Under the pieces are notes generated by a model that did not search any database, was not told the DNA's origin, and saw only the letters and a list, made by a program, of their open reading frames with translations. A stretch of DNA of 64,000 nt. Origin: Mansonella perstans. Lineage: Eukaryota; Nematoda; Chromadorea; Rhabditida; Onchocercidae. Within the stretch, counting starts at the first letter, position 1, and each line of letters starts with the position of its first letter. Below, in pieces: positions 22,501-36,137 of this stretch. A program made the translations under genes and the position numbers. The stretch covers positions 1 to 64,000 of the forward strand of contig JBAMDO010000248.1 of NCBI GenBank assembly GCA_037074765.1. Reading direction: 5' to 3'.

Positions 22501-23593
22501 TTCTGATTATTTTCGCTCAAAAAAAAAAACGATAAATTCATCTATCATTCGAATTGCATATATAAGCACCTAAAACTGTAACTTTTTTCATTGAAGTAAT
22601 TTTTTAACTTTTTCGTTTAATTTTTGAATAATTCTCCTAGATTTACATTTTCTGTAAATTTCCTAAGCTATTAAAAGTATTTCATATGTTATTTATGGAG
22701 AAGTTTCAAGTTCAAATTCGCATTACGTCGATTTTTTTGTGTACAAATTCTTCTTTTCCTACCACTGCGTAATGCTCTGTTTCATTTACGCCAGTAAAAC
22801 AATGATAAATGTACTAATAATAAATAATAAACGAAATAATATGATGATATAATGTGATATTAACGTATTCTAATCATTTAGGAATTATTATCAATTAGAT
22901 TAATTTATTTATTTCTTAAAAATCTGAATTAAGCTCAGATTGCTCAAATGTACTTGCTATCCATTTGCTTTGTTACTTTTGGCAATTTTTTTTTTAATTG
23001 GAATTTCTGCGTTAATTTAAATTTCTTAATTTAGGAAAAAGTAATAAAAAATTGCAAGAAAAATTTCGTTGTTGTTGATTTTTTTCTTTTTGATGCATAA
23101 ATTGAGCAATAAAAGTGCGATAAAAAAACAATATGAGCAACAACAATAAAATCTACAAAAACAATAATAGCTAAAACAATAAAAATAACAGCAAAATAAT
23201 AACCGCCGCATCAGAAATAAAAAATACGTTTTTATTAAACAAGAAGTTTTGAAATTTCCATTCAAATAAGAAGTTTTGAAATTTCATTAATAGCAAAGCT
23301 TCATCCCGTTTATCAGCTCCTCTTCTGCACTTTTATCTATTTAAAAAATATTTATCTTGTTTATCAGATATCTGCTTCGCTGCCATACGAAATTACTTTG
23401 AGCATTAAGCAACTTTTGCATTAATTTATTGCTTGATTGAGAAAATTGAAGCAAACTAGTTTTGTTTGCTTTATTTTCTTTGTTTGCTTTTATTTTTTTC
23501 AAATTTTATTCCATTTTAGTATTCATGTTAATTTACTGTCTCTGCGAGATTAAATTTCTATGAGTTTCCCGAAAAATCTATAAATGGTACTAA
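22501..23593. other. Repeat-derived 5' flank of receptor copy C
   Basis: 22550-22800 matches 8215-8460, and 22990-23290 matches 15885-16130. 23330-23593 is a shortened form of the common receptor 5' flank. No independent gene is seen. Confidence 0.5.
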
Positions 23594-25574
23594 ATGATAT
23601 TTTTTTCCCTTGATGTTATTCTTGCTATTACTGTCACATTATTAGCACTGTGGAAAGTTGCTAATGTAAGCACTAAGTGGTATAATATCAATTTATTAAT
23701 TGCATATGTTATTACTAGTGCTGGTGTTAATTTCAAAGATATATTAAAATCATCATCTCTTCCCGAAATCTCCAAATTCTGGTAAATTTTTTTCACTGCA
23801 TTATCAAATATTTTGAAAAAATTATGGAATCTAAAACATTAAAAATTGCTATTATATGTAAAATCGATCAAAGCAACTAATGATTGGAACACTGTTACCA
23901 ACGATATTACACTGTAATATACATACAGAGAGGCTTTATCAAAATTTTTTTTTTCAAAATAATATCCTTAAAATGAAGATTTATGCTTTTTTTAGGTTTC
24001 ATGGGTTTATAACATATCTTAGACTGCTAGGATTCGCACTGGCACGTCTGATATTATTCTTCAGTATCCTTGAAATATACAGTATTTATGCCCTTAAATC
24101 GAATACCTTGGAAACTTTATATAAGAGGTAAATCTGACCTTTTCTGCAAATTTTTTTTTGTTAGTTTTTTTTCAACAAATTTAATACTAATTATGTTAAA
24201 CTAATGAAAAACATGCTAATAAAGTAGCTTCTTTTTAAAGGATTATTTTCAATCAATTTAATAACATTCGCTTTTTTCCTTCCTCTTTTCCTTTTAACAA
24301 ATTGTATTTCAGCAGTTTTCGAGTGCTTATTTTTATTCATTTCTCTGCACAAGTAATTGCAGTTCCATTTTCGATTTTGATACTTGTTTTCTTGACAGCG
24401 CAATTACAAAATTATTTTGATGATTTATTTTTCGATTGTATGCTTTTTACATCTTAGCTCAATCGTAATAATTGTCACTGTAAGTATTGTTCAATTATAA
24501 CTATTCTTTAATTAATTTCAATTAATTTAATACTTAAGTTTTATTAAGTTTAAAACCAAAAGTAATTCATTGCTTTCGTTTTCTTTTAATAATAGAATGA
24601 AAAAATTATCTAGACAAGTTCAGAAAATTTGTTAATCAAAACTGAAAAACGTCCGAATTATTATTTGCAGCAATTTATTGCATTTATAAACATAAACAAT
24701 TACGCCAAATGCGCAATTAAAGCGAGCTCTCAAACCGCTCATTTTTATTTCTTACCGTTGACGATACTGGACACTTTACTTCTAAGCAGTTATATTAATG
24801 AATTCAATTACCTTTGTAACCAAAAATGAAAATATTTCGCAAAATGAATACTCCTGTTTCGCTTTTGTTTCTTAATTCAAATTATAAAATCTTTAATCAA
24901 ACTTAATAATGAAGCAAATTCGACCATAAATCAAATAATTTAATTAATATATACATGTAGCTAATAATTCTCTCAGCTAACTATTTATTTGATTGAAAGT
25001 TCTATGAATTTGATAAAAATATGAATTCGACTGAAATTTTGTAAAACTTTTTTTTGTAAATTATTAACTTAAGCACTTACACTTTTCACAAATCTAGTTC
25101 CGTTTCTCTAAATCTGATTCAATAATTCAACTTTTGCGTTTTTATTTCTTTAAAAACTAAATACCTAATTTGTGAATTAAAAATCAATGATAAAAGTTTT
25201 GGAGAAAAAAGAAAGAAAGGAAAGATTTTTTCAAAGTTTTTTTAATTAATTGTGCTCAGTGAACATAATTGCATTAATCATGGGCCGTGATCGAAGCACG
25301 TCGCAAGTTATGATGGAAATTAATCGTGTTATCTTAAAGGTACAATTTAATCATTTTGATCTTCTTTTTTTATTGTTCGCAATGTAGAATTAAACTGAAA
25401 AAAAATTAATTTCATTAATTACAGATTCGTACACCAATGGCAGTTTTATGCACAGTTTTCGTTTTGCCACCTTTTCGCAGAGCTCTATTTGATTTACTGC
25501 ATATTAAACGTCATCAGATTTCCGTAGTGCCAGTCACTAATAATTATTTGAGCAGTCAACGAAATAAAACGTGA
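23594..25574 (+). pseudogene. 7TM chemoreceptor-like gene, tandem copy C (frameshifted)
   Basis: All six exon positions can be found: 23594-23781, 23996-24127, 24313-24479, 24671-about 24785, 25260-25339, 25425-25574. Exon 3 is 2 bp short through losses in T runs. Exon 4 has lost several single bases, including one at its acceptor and one in the GC donor (AAGCAGTT). Exons 1, 2, 5 and 6 keep normal lengths. The losses cluster at about 23840-25200, also in introns, mostly in homopolymers, so either the copy is decaying or this stretch is poorly sequenced. Confidence 0.75.
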
Positions 25575-27395
25575 TCATATGACGCTATTCATTATCAATT
25601 GTATCATTTTTACCTTTAATTTTCCTTTCCCGAAACGTTTATCCGAAATACCGTATTATTACTCCAATCACCAGAACATGGTAACAGAGTGTTAAAGAAA
25701 TTTCGAATAAATTATGGTTTGAAAAAAGAAATTTTAACATAAACTAAAACTAAAAATGTATAAAACGAAAAACTTCTGGAAAGAAATTAAAAATACAATT
25801 GTTCCACCAATTGTCAATTGCACAATCAAATCGCATTAATAACTTTTTTAACTTTTTTCTTTTCTGAGAAAAATCGAACAATGAGAACAGTGTTATTAGT
25901 AAAAGACAAAGATTCTAAACACAATAGGGGAACGGATAAGAGACAAAAAGATACAATAGGAAACTATTACCTCCTTCTATAAGCCATAAACAAAAACATT
26001 GTATCTGGGTCAAACAACACAAAACACTTCATCTTCAACCTCCTCTAAATTAAACTGATATCCCTAAAATATACGATTGAACAGAACAAATTCAGCTCAT
26101 CTCGAATATTTATTTACTTTTTGTTTTCTTTATGTTAATTTATAATGTTAATTTTTCAATGTTAATTTACTTATTCGTGTGTGTTAAGAGATTCTTGCAC
26201 ATCTAAATTATCGAAGAAGGAATAGTCTTGATAATGTACAAGAAAGATCGATTACTATCTCTTGACGTCTTGACCAACTTAAATATCTCTTTTAATTCAT
26301 TAGATTATTTATGCTAATTAGGATTTTGTAAACGAACTATAAGAATGGGGAAGAGAATGGTTGAAAAAATTAATTTAACCGAAATTCACAGAAAAGAAAA
26401 TGAATTTAGTAAAGTTTTTAACGTTCGAATTATGATCCGCTAATAGACGAATTATCAGTAAGTAGCAATAAATGTACAATAAGGCACTATTTGGTGACAA
26501 AGTATTTTGTTAAACATTCCATTTAATGAATTGCTTCGCAAATTGAAATGAAAGACTTGCGAGCCAAGAAGAAAGATGGTAAGCCAACGGTACGATGTAA
26601 TAAATTAAATACGTTGCGAGATTTCGATTTTTCATCACAATGTAGCAATGTGACTATTGACTGAATTAACAATAAATCAATTGATATAGTTCCGATCTTC
26701 AGCAGAGTTTTTTTTTTTAGATTTCATATTAAAATTCTTGTAATCTTTACTGAAAATTAAAATTAATTTACTTAAATGATAAGTCCGATCTTTTGTATTT
26801 TTAATGCTAACTGTTGCATTTGATAGAATATGAAAATATATTTGTTGTAATAAAATGTTTATTGCAGCATTTCAGAAATTAAATGTAACATTAACATTCT
26901 CAAACTATATCAATTAATTCTTCCACCTTCATACTTGCTTGCTTTACCGTATGATAAAAGTAAATGGTAAGTACGATTCAATTTAGGCAAATAGGCTCAT
27001 TGTATTTCGTTCTCTGGCGTACTCTTTCTCTTTTGTCGAAATTTACAATAAATTGAATTGGACGTATGATTAACTTCTAATAATTCCACGTAGTTTGTAG
27101 AGTTCTGAAAAAGAACCAAAAAAAAAAATAATTTATTATAATGGAATAAAATTTCATTTTATTTATGCAATTGATGTATTTAATTTAATTTAAATCAATT
27201 TCCGAAATGTTTAATGCGTCTAACATGAATAAGTTTTGCTTTTATTTTAATTTTTACGAAAATTTTATTCATCGAAATTATGATGTGATAAAATTTGCAA
27301 AAAATTTCATTTTGATATCATTTTCACGTGAATCCTAGAACAATACTGTAGCATGTAAAATATGAACAGAAATAAGATTTTCCCAAATCACTCAT
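25575..27395. other. Receptor 3' flank followed by truncated segmental repeat
   Basis: 25575-25850 is the common receptor 3' flank, 25830-26060 the block shared with 18850, and 26061-27395 matches 4300-5830 with an internal deletion near 26133. A 2-bp loss near 26535 breaks the short plus-strand frame kept in the other copies. No gene is supported. Confidence 0.55.
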
Positions 27396-28377
27396 GCAAA
27401 TATTCTTAACCTTATGCTATTTATATAAATAAAATAGTCAAACAATAATAGATTGGTATCAAATATAAATAATTACAGCAATTTATGATGGTACCAAGTT
27501 CAATTTTTTTTATTCGCTTTTTATTCTTGTTACGTACCATTGGAGTGGTGAAAAGAAAATAGAAATCTAATGAACTTTGAAGAACAAAATTAACAGGCCA
27601 TTCAGAACGTCATTTTGTCGCAGTATTTAGGTGGGAGGAAGTCTGAGATAGCCATTGTGAAACAAGTAATATTGTGATTAAAAGCAATAAACAAAAGACA
27701 AGAATGCAAATATTCCAGACAGTTGTTGAATGAGTGCATGAAAAATTTTTGACAAACAGAAAGATGCTAATAACAAGATCTCTGAGATGACAGCTGGATC
27801 TATCGTACATTTAAAGTTGGGTTTCTTCAACTCACTACTGATGACCGACTGCGAATCCCCTCGTTGGAAACGTGCGTGATATAACAAATCCATTTCCTTT
27901 TATAACTTATTTCAGTTCATAGAGCGACTTTTTCCACAATCCCAATTAATAGGAAGGAAACATAACTAACATAATCATGCATTATATATGTGTATATAAT
28001 ATATATGTATATATAGCGAAATACCTTCTTGTCTTGCTAAATTCGAAGAATTGGTGTATCCGATGGCAATGAATAATTCTTTGGCTGTAAATAATGATAT
28101 TAGGTAGATAGCACTAGCCGATAGTAATAGTAAATTTGCCATTCCATTATTTCACAGCATCACACCTATCTTTATTAATTCGTCTATTCTATATTTCAAA
28201 TACATGAAAATTAATATTTATATGGGTAAAATATTAGCTAATCCTCAAAGCAAAATGATTTTCCCAAATCACTCATTAAATTTCCAAAAAATGAACTATC
28301 CAGATTGTCATGCACTTACTGTTATCTACTATTATCTAGCAAATGAATGCTGGAGAAGATGTAACAACAACACATTT
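27396..28377. repeat. Second copy of the 12995-13978 repeat block
   Basis: Matches 12995-13978 with substitutions and short indels, including a 4-bp loss near 27725 that changes the minus-strand frames. The ATATATGTATATATAG tract at 28000 differs in length from its partner. No gene is recognised. Confidence 0.65.
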
Positions 28378-28495
28378 CTAAAGCCAAACATCTGAAGGTG
28401 GTGGAGGTATGAAATCAAGTCCAAGCGATATTGGTGGTGGTGGTGGTAATGGAATGGGCATAGGATATCGATATTGGTGGGTGGTGGGCGTGTTA
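28378..28495 (-). pseudogene. SF1-like proline-rich C-terminal exon fragment, copy 2
   Basis: Same stop and C-terminal end as the copy at 13979 (PPPPSDVWL). A 2-bp length difference near 28475 shifts the upstream frame, so the proline-rich frame is interrupted. It is a non-functional duplicate. Confidence 0.5.
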
Positions 28496-28569
28496 TTTGA
28501 CAGAATTATTGTAAATTCAAAATTATTTGACTAAGACCAAATAATTTTATAATACAATTATTTCGGTTT

Positions 28570-30300
28570 TTTCGACACTCCCGACTGAAAGAAAATTTTA
28601 GATGTGGGGATTATAATTAAGGATTTGATTTGGTTATTCAATAAGGGTGTTTTGTTTCTGCTGATTTTTTAATGAGATGCTTAATTGATACTTAATTCAA
28701 TTTCAGTTGGGTTTGCCGTCCGGTTTGAACGTTTAATACAAGTATATGAAAAGTATAAATGTAGAACAGAACAAATCTAATTTTGCTTTAACGACAATTA
28801 TTACCAATAGATTATGAAAACACAAACGTCAAGAATGATGGGTCGCCAATGCGTCGTAAAATCGTCCAGCTCTTGTTGTATTAGTTCGGTCACTTTGTCG
28901 ACTCTATGTAGGATTTGCTCTGAGAGTTTGTTACCTTCCTGGTCGATCTTTTCCCAAATATTCCACTCAAGCGGTTTACTAGATAATTGTTGCAGGTTTG
29001 TATATCATATCATAAGAATATCATAGTTTGAAATTTGATATTTTTCGGATCAATAGCTTTTCCTTCAATTTTTCTATCATGAATAAAATCTTTTTAGAGG
29101 CTAAAGTTATCTTTATAATTCGGTGCCCAGCTTTTTGTGCTTATTTCATCGACTACATTGTTATTACTCATTTTTGCAGTTTATCAATGATGACATGATC
29201 ATCACATATCCTTGCTCTGGTAATTTCCAATTTTTCGATATAAGCATTTACTTATAGCTTCTGCTACATTCCATAGAACTATACTCGTGTTTGTTGTACA
29301 TTTTCCGTTTGTATGAGGTAATGTTAAATAGTATGAGATCTGATACCGTTTTCTCATTTTTATAATAGGAATTTTGTAGTTGTTTGGATCAATTTCTAGT
29401 CATCCAGAAGAGTATAGTACATTATTTACAGTTCTCCATTGATCTGAAGATATCTATTTAAGATCGGTTTCACTTAATCTTTGCTCACCGAATACTTTAC
29501 AAAAGTGTATAGTACATTATTTAAAATGTACTATACATTTTTGATATGTGATTGATTGCCGAAGTAATTATGTAGCTTGATTATACAGATAGAGCAAATT
29601 TCAAAAAAAAAGGAAAAAAATTTCTGTTGTATCGTTTGATCACATTTTTCAGGCCTGTCAAGCATAGACCGTAATTTGTTTTTTTTTTTATCTAATACGA
29701 AAAGGAAATAATCCTAGTTCTTGCTTTATCAGTTTGTATTAAATCCATTTTTTTTTCTAATATGGAAAGGAAATAATCCTAGTTCTTGTTTCATCAATTT
29801 CTATTAAATCCATTTTTTTTTTCTAATACGGAAAGGAACTAATCCTAGTTCTTGTTTCATCAGTTTGTATTAAATGTTCTTACATGATAGCAAGGTTTCT
29901 TTGCCTTGCTTTTTAATTATTGCATTTGTTTGAGTCATCATTGTCGTATTATAGATAGTTGAATAATCTTTCCATTTATTAACTTCCTTTGTATGACTCC
30001 TGTAAAGGCATTTGTTCGATGTGGTTCATTTCTTTCTTCACATAGTGCACTGTTATGGACAGCCTTGCAGTAAAAACATTTTAGTTTTGTATTCTTCGCT
30101 TTGGTATGTCTTCAAACAAATACTGTAGGATGTATTTGACATTCATAATGCCACTGATCAAATTTCAATTGTCTCATTGTTTAGATAATAAAATATATTA
30201 ATGCTTTAAAAAATTTAATGATAATCCAGTAATGACTGAAAAATATGTAAGTAAAGTAAAGGAAAGTTTTGCTTTAGAAAAATAAATTAAGAAAAGTTTC
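28570..30300 (-). pseudogene. Decayed BEL/Pao relic, copy 4
   Basis: Begins with the same CGACACTCCC junction (28574-28583) as the relic at 14174. The helical open frame recurs with identical translation over 29026-28814. About 90 bp at 28712-28808 is present here but absent from the copy at 14310. The Gag knuckle is intact at 30083-30034 (CFYCKAVHNSALCEER). Three tandem copies of a roughly 70-bp CTAATACGGAAAGGAA...CATCAG segment lie at 29685-29870. Confidence 0.65.
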
Positions 30301-31248
30301 CCTTTTGTCCTTCTCTCATACACATTTTGTTAAAACACACAACAATTTTGGAGCAATTTTTCCCGTTTATTGTAGAATTATTTTTTTTTTTTCATTTTGG
30401 TTGGAAATTTTAGAAACAAATATTTTCATAAATAAATGGAAAAAATATAAACAAGTATATTCATATATATGAAAAAAAAATATAAATGTAAATATATATA
30501 TATGAAAAAAATATATGAAAAAGTATATTCATATATATATATGTAGATATATGATGTAAATTACTAAAATACTACTGTTTCCTTCTCGTGTTTTTAATCA
30601 ATTAACTTCATATTATTTGTTAATCAGTTAATCAGCTCGTTTGGTAATACAGATATTACTGAAAAGAAAAAAGAAAGTTCATTCAAGTATTTTTATTGTA
30701 AGAAATGGAAAAATTGATAGTTACGATAACCGAAATTATATTGTCGCAAGTAACTAAATTTCACAAATTTTGCTTCCTTTATCAGAAGACATTGCTTCTG
30801 ATTATTTTCGCTCAAAATTGCTTCTGATTATTTTCGCTTTATCTATTTCCAAAATATTTATCTTGTTTATCAGATATCTCCTTCTCTTCCCTTAGGAAAT
30901 TACTTGAGTACTAAGCAACTTTTGCATTTACTGCTTTATTGAGAAAATTAAAAGCAAATTAATTCTCCAATCCTTCTCTTTCCAACATTTTTTTCCTAAT
31001 TGGTATTTTCAAAAACGTACGAAATTACTGAGCAATTTAAATCTCTTCATACTGTTAATTTTTTATTTCATTTGCTTACATAGTTTACTGAATCTGGTTC
31101 AGCAGTGTTTTCATCTATTTATTTTCTTTGTTTGCTTGTTTGCTTTTATTTTTTTCAAATTTTATTCCATTTTAGTATTCATGTTAATTTACTGTCTCTG
31201 CGAGATTAAATTTCTATGAGTTTCCCGAAAAACAATAAACGATACTAA
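30301..31248. other. TA-rich tract and 5' flank of receptor copy D
   Basis: Collinear with 9440-10354, including the TA-rich tract at 30440-30550. A short duplication, TTGCTTCTGATTATTTTCGC, occurs at 30791-30830. No other gene is seen. Confidence 0.5.
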
Positions 31249-33274
31249 ATGATATTTTTTTCCCTTGATGTTATTCTTGCTATTGCTGTCACATTATTAG
31301 CACTGTGGAAAATTGCTAATGTGAGCATGAAGTGGTATACTATCAATTTATTAATTGCATATGTTATTACTAGTGCTGGTGTTAATTTCCAAGATATATT
31401 AAAATCATCATCTCTTCCCGAAATCTCCAAATTCTGGTAAATTTTTTTCACTGCATTATCAAATATTTTGAAAAAAATTATGGAATCTAAAACATTAAAA
31501 ATTTGCTATAATTATGTAAAATCGATCAATAGCAAATTAATAATTGAACACTTTACCACCGAATATTAACACTGTATATACATACAAGAGAGGCATTTTT
31601 ATCGAAATTTCTTTTTCAAATTAAATACTTAAAATGAAGAATTATGCCTTTTTTTAGGTTTCATGAGTTTATAACATATCTTAGACTGCTAGGATTCGCA
31701 CTGGCACGTCTGATATTGTTCTTCAGTATCCTTGAAATATACAGTATTTATGCTCTTAAATCGAATACCTTAAAAACTTTATATAAGAGGTAAATCTGAC
31801 CTTTTCTGCAAATTTTTTTTTGTTGTTAATTTTTCTCAACAAATTTAATACTAATTATGTTAAACTAATTGAAAAACATGCTAATAAAGTAGCTTCTTTT
31901 TAAAGGATTATTTTCAAATCAATTTAATAACGTTCGCTTTTTTTCCTTCCTCTTTTCCTTTTAACAAATTGTATTTCAGCAGTTTTCGAGTGCTTATTTT
32001 TATTCATTTCTCTGCACAAGTAATTGCAGTTCCATTTTCGATTTTGATACTTGTTTTTCTTGACACCGCAATTTACAAAATTATTTTGATGATTTATTTT
32101 TCGATTGTATGCTTTTTACATCTTAGCTCAATCGTAATAATTGTCACTGTAAGTATTGTTCAATTATAACTATTCTTTAATTAATTTCAATTAAGTTTTA
32201 ATACTTAAGTTTTATTAAGTTTTAAAACCAAAAGTAATTCATTGCTTTCGTTTTCTTTTAATAATAGAATGAAAAAATTATCTAGACAAGTTCAGAAAAT
32301 TTGTTAATCAAAAACTGAAAAACGTCTGAATTATTATTTGCAGGCAATTTATTGCATTTATAAACATAAACAATTACGCCAAAATGTGCAATTAAAGCGA
32401 GCTCTCAAACCGCTCATTTTTTATTTCTTACCGTTGACGATACTGGACACTTTACTTCTAAGCAAGTTATATTAATGAATTCAATTACCTTTGTAACCAA
32501 AAATGAAAATATTTCGCAAAATCAATACTCCTGTTTCGCTTTTGTTTCTTAATTCAAATTATAAAATCTTTTAAATCAAACTTAATAAATGAAGCAAAAT
32601 TCGACCATAAATCAAAATAATTTAATTATAATAATACATGTAGCTTAATAATTCTCTCAACTAACTTATTTATTATTGATTGAAAGTTGCTATGAATTTG
32701 ATAAAGACTATGAATTCGACTGAAATTTTTGTAAAACTTTTTTTTGTAAATTATTAACTTAAGCACTTACACTTTTTCACAAATCTAGTTCCGTTTCTCT
32801 AAATCTGATTCAGTAATTCAACTTTTGCGTTTTTATTTTCTTTAAAAACTAAATACCTAATTTTGTGAATTAAAAATCAATGATAAAAAAGTTTTGGAGA
32901 AAAAAAGGAAGAAAGCAAAGATTTTTTCAAAGTTTTTTTAATTAATTGTGCTCAGTGAACATAATTGCATCAATCATGGGCCGTGATCGAAGCACGTCGC
33001 AAGTTATGATGGAAATTAATCGTGTTATCTTTAAGGTACAATTTAATCATTTTGACTGTTCATCTTTTTTTATTGTTCGGAATGTAGAATTAAACTGAAA
33101 AAAAATTAATTTCATTAATTACAGATTCGTACACCAATGGCAGTTTTATGCACAGTTTTCGTTTTGCCACCTTTTCGCAGAGCTCTATTTGATTTACTGC
33201 ATATTAAACGTCATCAGATTTCCGTAGTGCCAGTCACTAATAATTATTTGAGCAGTCAACGAAATAAAACGTGA
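31249..33274 (+). CDS. 7TM chemoreceptor-like gene, tandem copy D
   Basis: Six exons join in frame into 278 aa: 31249-31436, 31658-31789, 31980-32148, 32344-32461, 32956-33035, 33125-33274. It has the same exon lengths as copy A except that it keeps the extra exon 5 codon (TSQVMMEINRV). It differs from its neighbours by Gly to Glu at the TM3 start (WFHEFITYL) and Leu to Phe before TM7 (VIFK). Intron 4 starts GC (A|GCAAGT), and the TTTCAGCAG acceptor is at exon 3. No disabling change is visible. The family is tentative, as for copy A. Confidence 0.8.
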
Positions 33275-36137
33275 TCATATGACGCTATTCATTATCAATT
33301 GTATCATTTTTACCTTTAATTTTCCTTTCCCGAAACGTTTATCCGAAATACCGTATTATTACTCCAACCACCAGAACATAGTAACAGAGTATTAAAGAAA
33401 TTTCGAATAAACTATGATTTGAAATTTAACATAAACTAAAACTAAAAATGTATAAAAAGAAAAACTTCTGGAAAGAAATTAAAAATACAATTGTTCCACC
33501 AACTGTCAATTGCACCAAACAACAAAAACACTTCATCTTCAACCTCCTCTGAATTAAACTGATAAATTTTTTCTACTGGTTCATTTTTATTTTGCTATAT
33601 ATCTTAACTATTCTTTCATAATCATATTTTTGATGAGATTCAATAAATTTGCAAAAGAAAGGAATTTTGAGATTACCAATTTTAATTGGTTAAAAGATTA
33701 ACAATTTTAATTTTGATTGTTTCTGTTTTTCACTTTAAATTTTAAGTAAATTTAATTTGTACTTGCAAAAAAGGCGTATTGGGTCATAAAAATAACCTTT
33801 GCCATTAATGAAGCCTCATTGTATGTAAGTAACACTGGAATTGATGATCAATTATAGAAGCAATATATGGGAATGAATTGATTCTATAAATTTAGCATCG
33901 ATATTAGAAGCAGCACTAGTAGACCATACGCAATTAGTAAATTGATAGCCTAACACTTAATGCTTACATAAACTATTTTCTACAGAGCTAATAAGATGAA
34001 TAGTAATAGCAAGAAAAACATCAATGAAAATATAAAGGAAAACAGGTATCACGTAATATTATGCATTGGTATTTTCTAAGAACTGATACAAGTTCAGTTT
34101 GCAGAGATTGCAAATAAATATGAATATGTTAAAGACTTTAAATCCTTAAAAATCATAAAATGAATCATACATTTTTAAAATATGGATAACGAAGAGGAAA
34201 ATGGGAGTTAGATCGGAAACTTTTTTTTTTGTTCCAATGGGACAATGTTTTAAATATTATTATTCCACAAAGAATTTAGTAAATGAATCATACATCCCTA
34301 AAATATACGATTGAACAGAACAAATTCAGCTCATCTCGAATATTTATTTACTTTTTGTTTTCTTTAAATTTCAACATAATTTTGAATCAAATAAAAAAAC
34401 GAACAAAAAAAAGCGAACTTTCAAGAACTCTGTTGCTTCTTAATAACGCTATTTCTAAAGAGGAAATGGAATTTTTAATACCTTCATTTTCATTTTCCTG
34501 ATTTGCATTTTTTCTGATATTTTAGCGGTCCAAATGCGGAAAAAAATGAAACTTAAAATGATTGCAATTTTTTTTCTAAAATGTTTAAGCAGTTCAATGT
34601 TAATTTACCTATTCGTGTGCGTTAAGAGATTCTTGCACATCTAAATTATCGAAGAAGGAACAGTCTTGATAATGTACAAAAAAGATTGATTACTACTCTC
34701 TTGACGTCTTGACCAACTTAAATATCTCTTTTAATTCATTAGATTATTTATGCTAATTAGGGTTTTGTAAACGAACTATAAGAATGGGGAAGAGAATGGT
34801 TAAAAAAATTAATTTAACCGAAATTCACAGAAAAGAAAATGAATTTAGTAAAGTTTTTAACGTTCGAATTATGATCCGCTAATAGACGAATTATCAGTAA
34901 GTAGCAATAAATGTACAATAAGGCACTATTTGGTGACAAAGTATTTTGTTAAACATTCCATTTAATGAATTGCTGTCGCAAATTGAAATGAAAGACTTGC
35001 GAGCCAAGAAGAAAGATGGTAAGCCAACAGTACGATGTAATAAATTAAATACGTTGCGAGATTTCGATTTTTCATCACAGTGTAGCAATGTGCCTATAGA
35101 GTGAATTAACAATAAATCAATTGATATAGTTCCGATCTTCAGCAGAGTTTTTTTTTTAGATTTCATATTAAAATTCTTGTAATCTTTACTGAAAATTAAA
35201 ATTAATTTACTTAAATGATAAGTCCGATCTTTTGTATTTTTAATGCTGAGTGTTGCATTTGATAGAATATGAAAATATATTTGTTGTAATAAATTTATTG
35301 CAGCATTTCAGAAATTAAATGTAACATTAACATTCTCAAACTATATCAAGTAATTCTTTCACCTTCATACTTGCTTGCTTTACCGTTTGATAAAAGTAAA
35401 TGATAAGTACGATTCAATTTAGGCAAATAGGCTTATTGTATTTCGTTCTCTGGCGTACTCTTTCTCTTTTGTCGAAATTTACAATAAATTGAATTGGACG
35501 TATGATTAAGTTCTAATAATTCCACGTAGTTTGTAGAGTTCTGAAAAAGAACCAAAAAAAAAAAATAATTTATTATAATGAAACAAAATTTCATTTTATT
35601 TATGCAACTGATGTATTTAATTTAATTTAAATCAATTTCCGAAATGTTTAATGCATTTAAGATGAATAAGTTTTGCTTTTATTTTAATTTTTAATGAAAA
35701 TTTTGGTCATCAAAACTATGATGTGATAGGATTTGCAAAAAAATTTTATTTTGACGTGAATCCTAGTACAATACTGTAGCATGTAAAATATGAACAGATA
35801 TAAGATTTTCCCAAATCACTCATTAAATTTCCAAAAAGTGAACTATCCAGATTCCCATGCACTTACTATTATCTACTATTATCTAGCAAATGAATGCTGG
35901 AGAAGATGTAACAACACATTTCTAAATGTCAAACATCTGAAACATCATTTAAGTGCGGTTTCGGTTTCAGTAGCTTAATAATAGCATTTGCATATTTTCT
36001 ACAAGTTTATTAATAGCGTGACTTCCCACTCTTTTAAATTTATGTTGCTAAAAGGCCTCTACACAAATACAATTTTGACATATTTCATCATTAAAAAAAT
36101 GCATAAGAAATGATGCGAAAGTTAGGAACCTTATAAC
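33275..36137. repeat. Receptor 3' flank and segmental repeat block, copy 3
   Basis: 33275-33510 is the receptor 3' flank, 33515-34060 matches 19010-19600, and 34060-36137 matches 4106-6148. The uninterrupted retroelement target sites lie at about 34053 (versus 4105) and 34205 (versus 20000). The frame at 34937-35104 is open here as well. No gene is supported. Confidence 0.65.
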
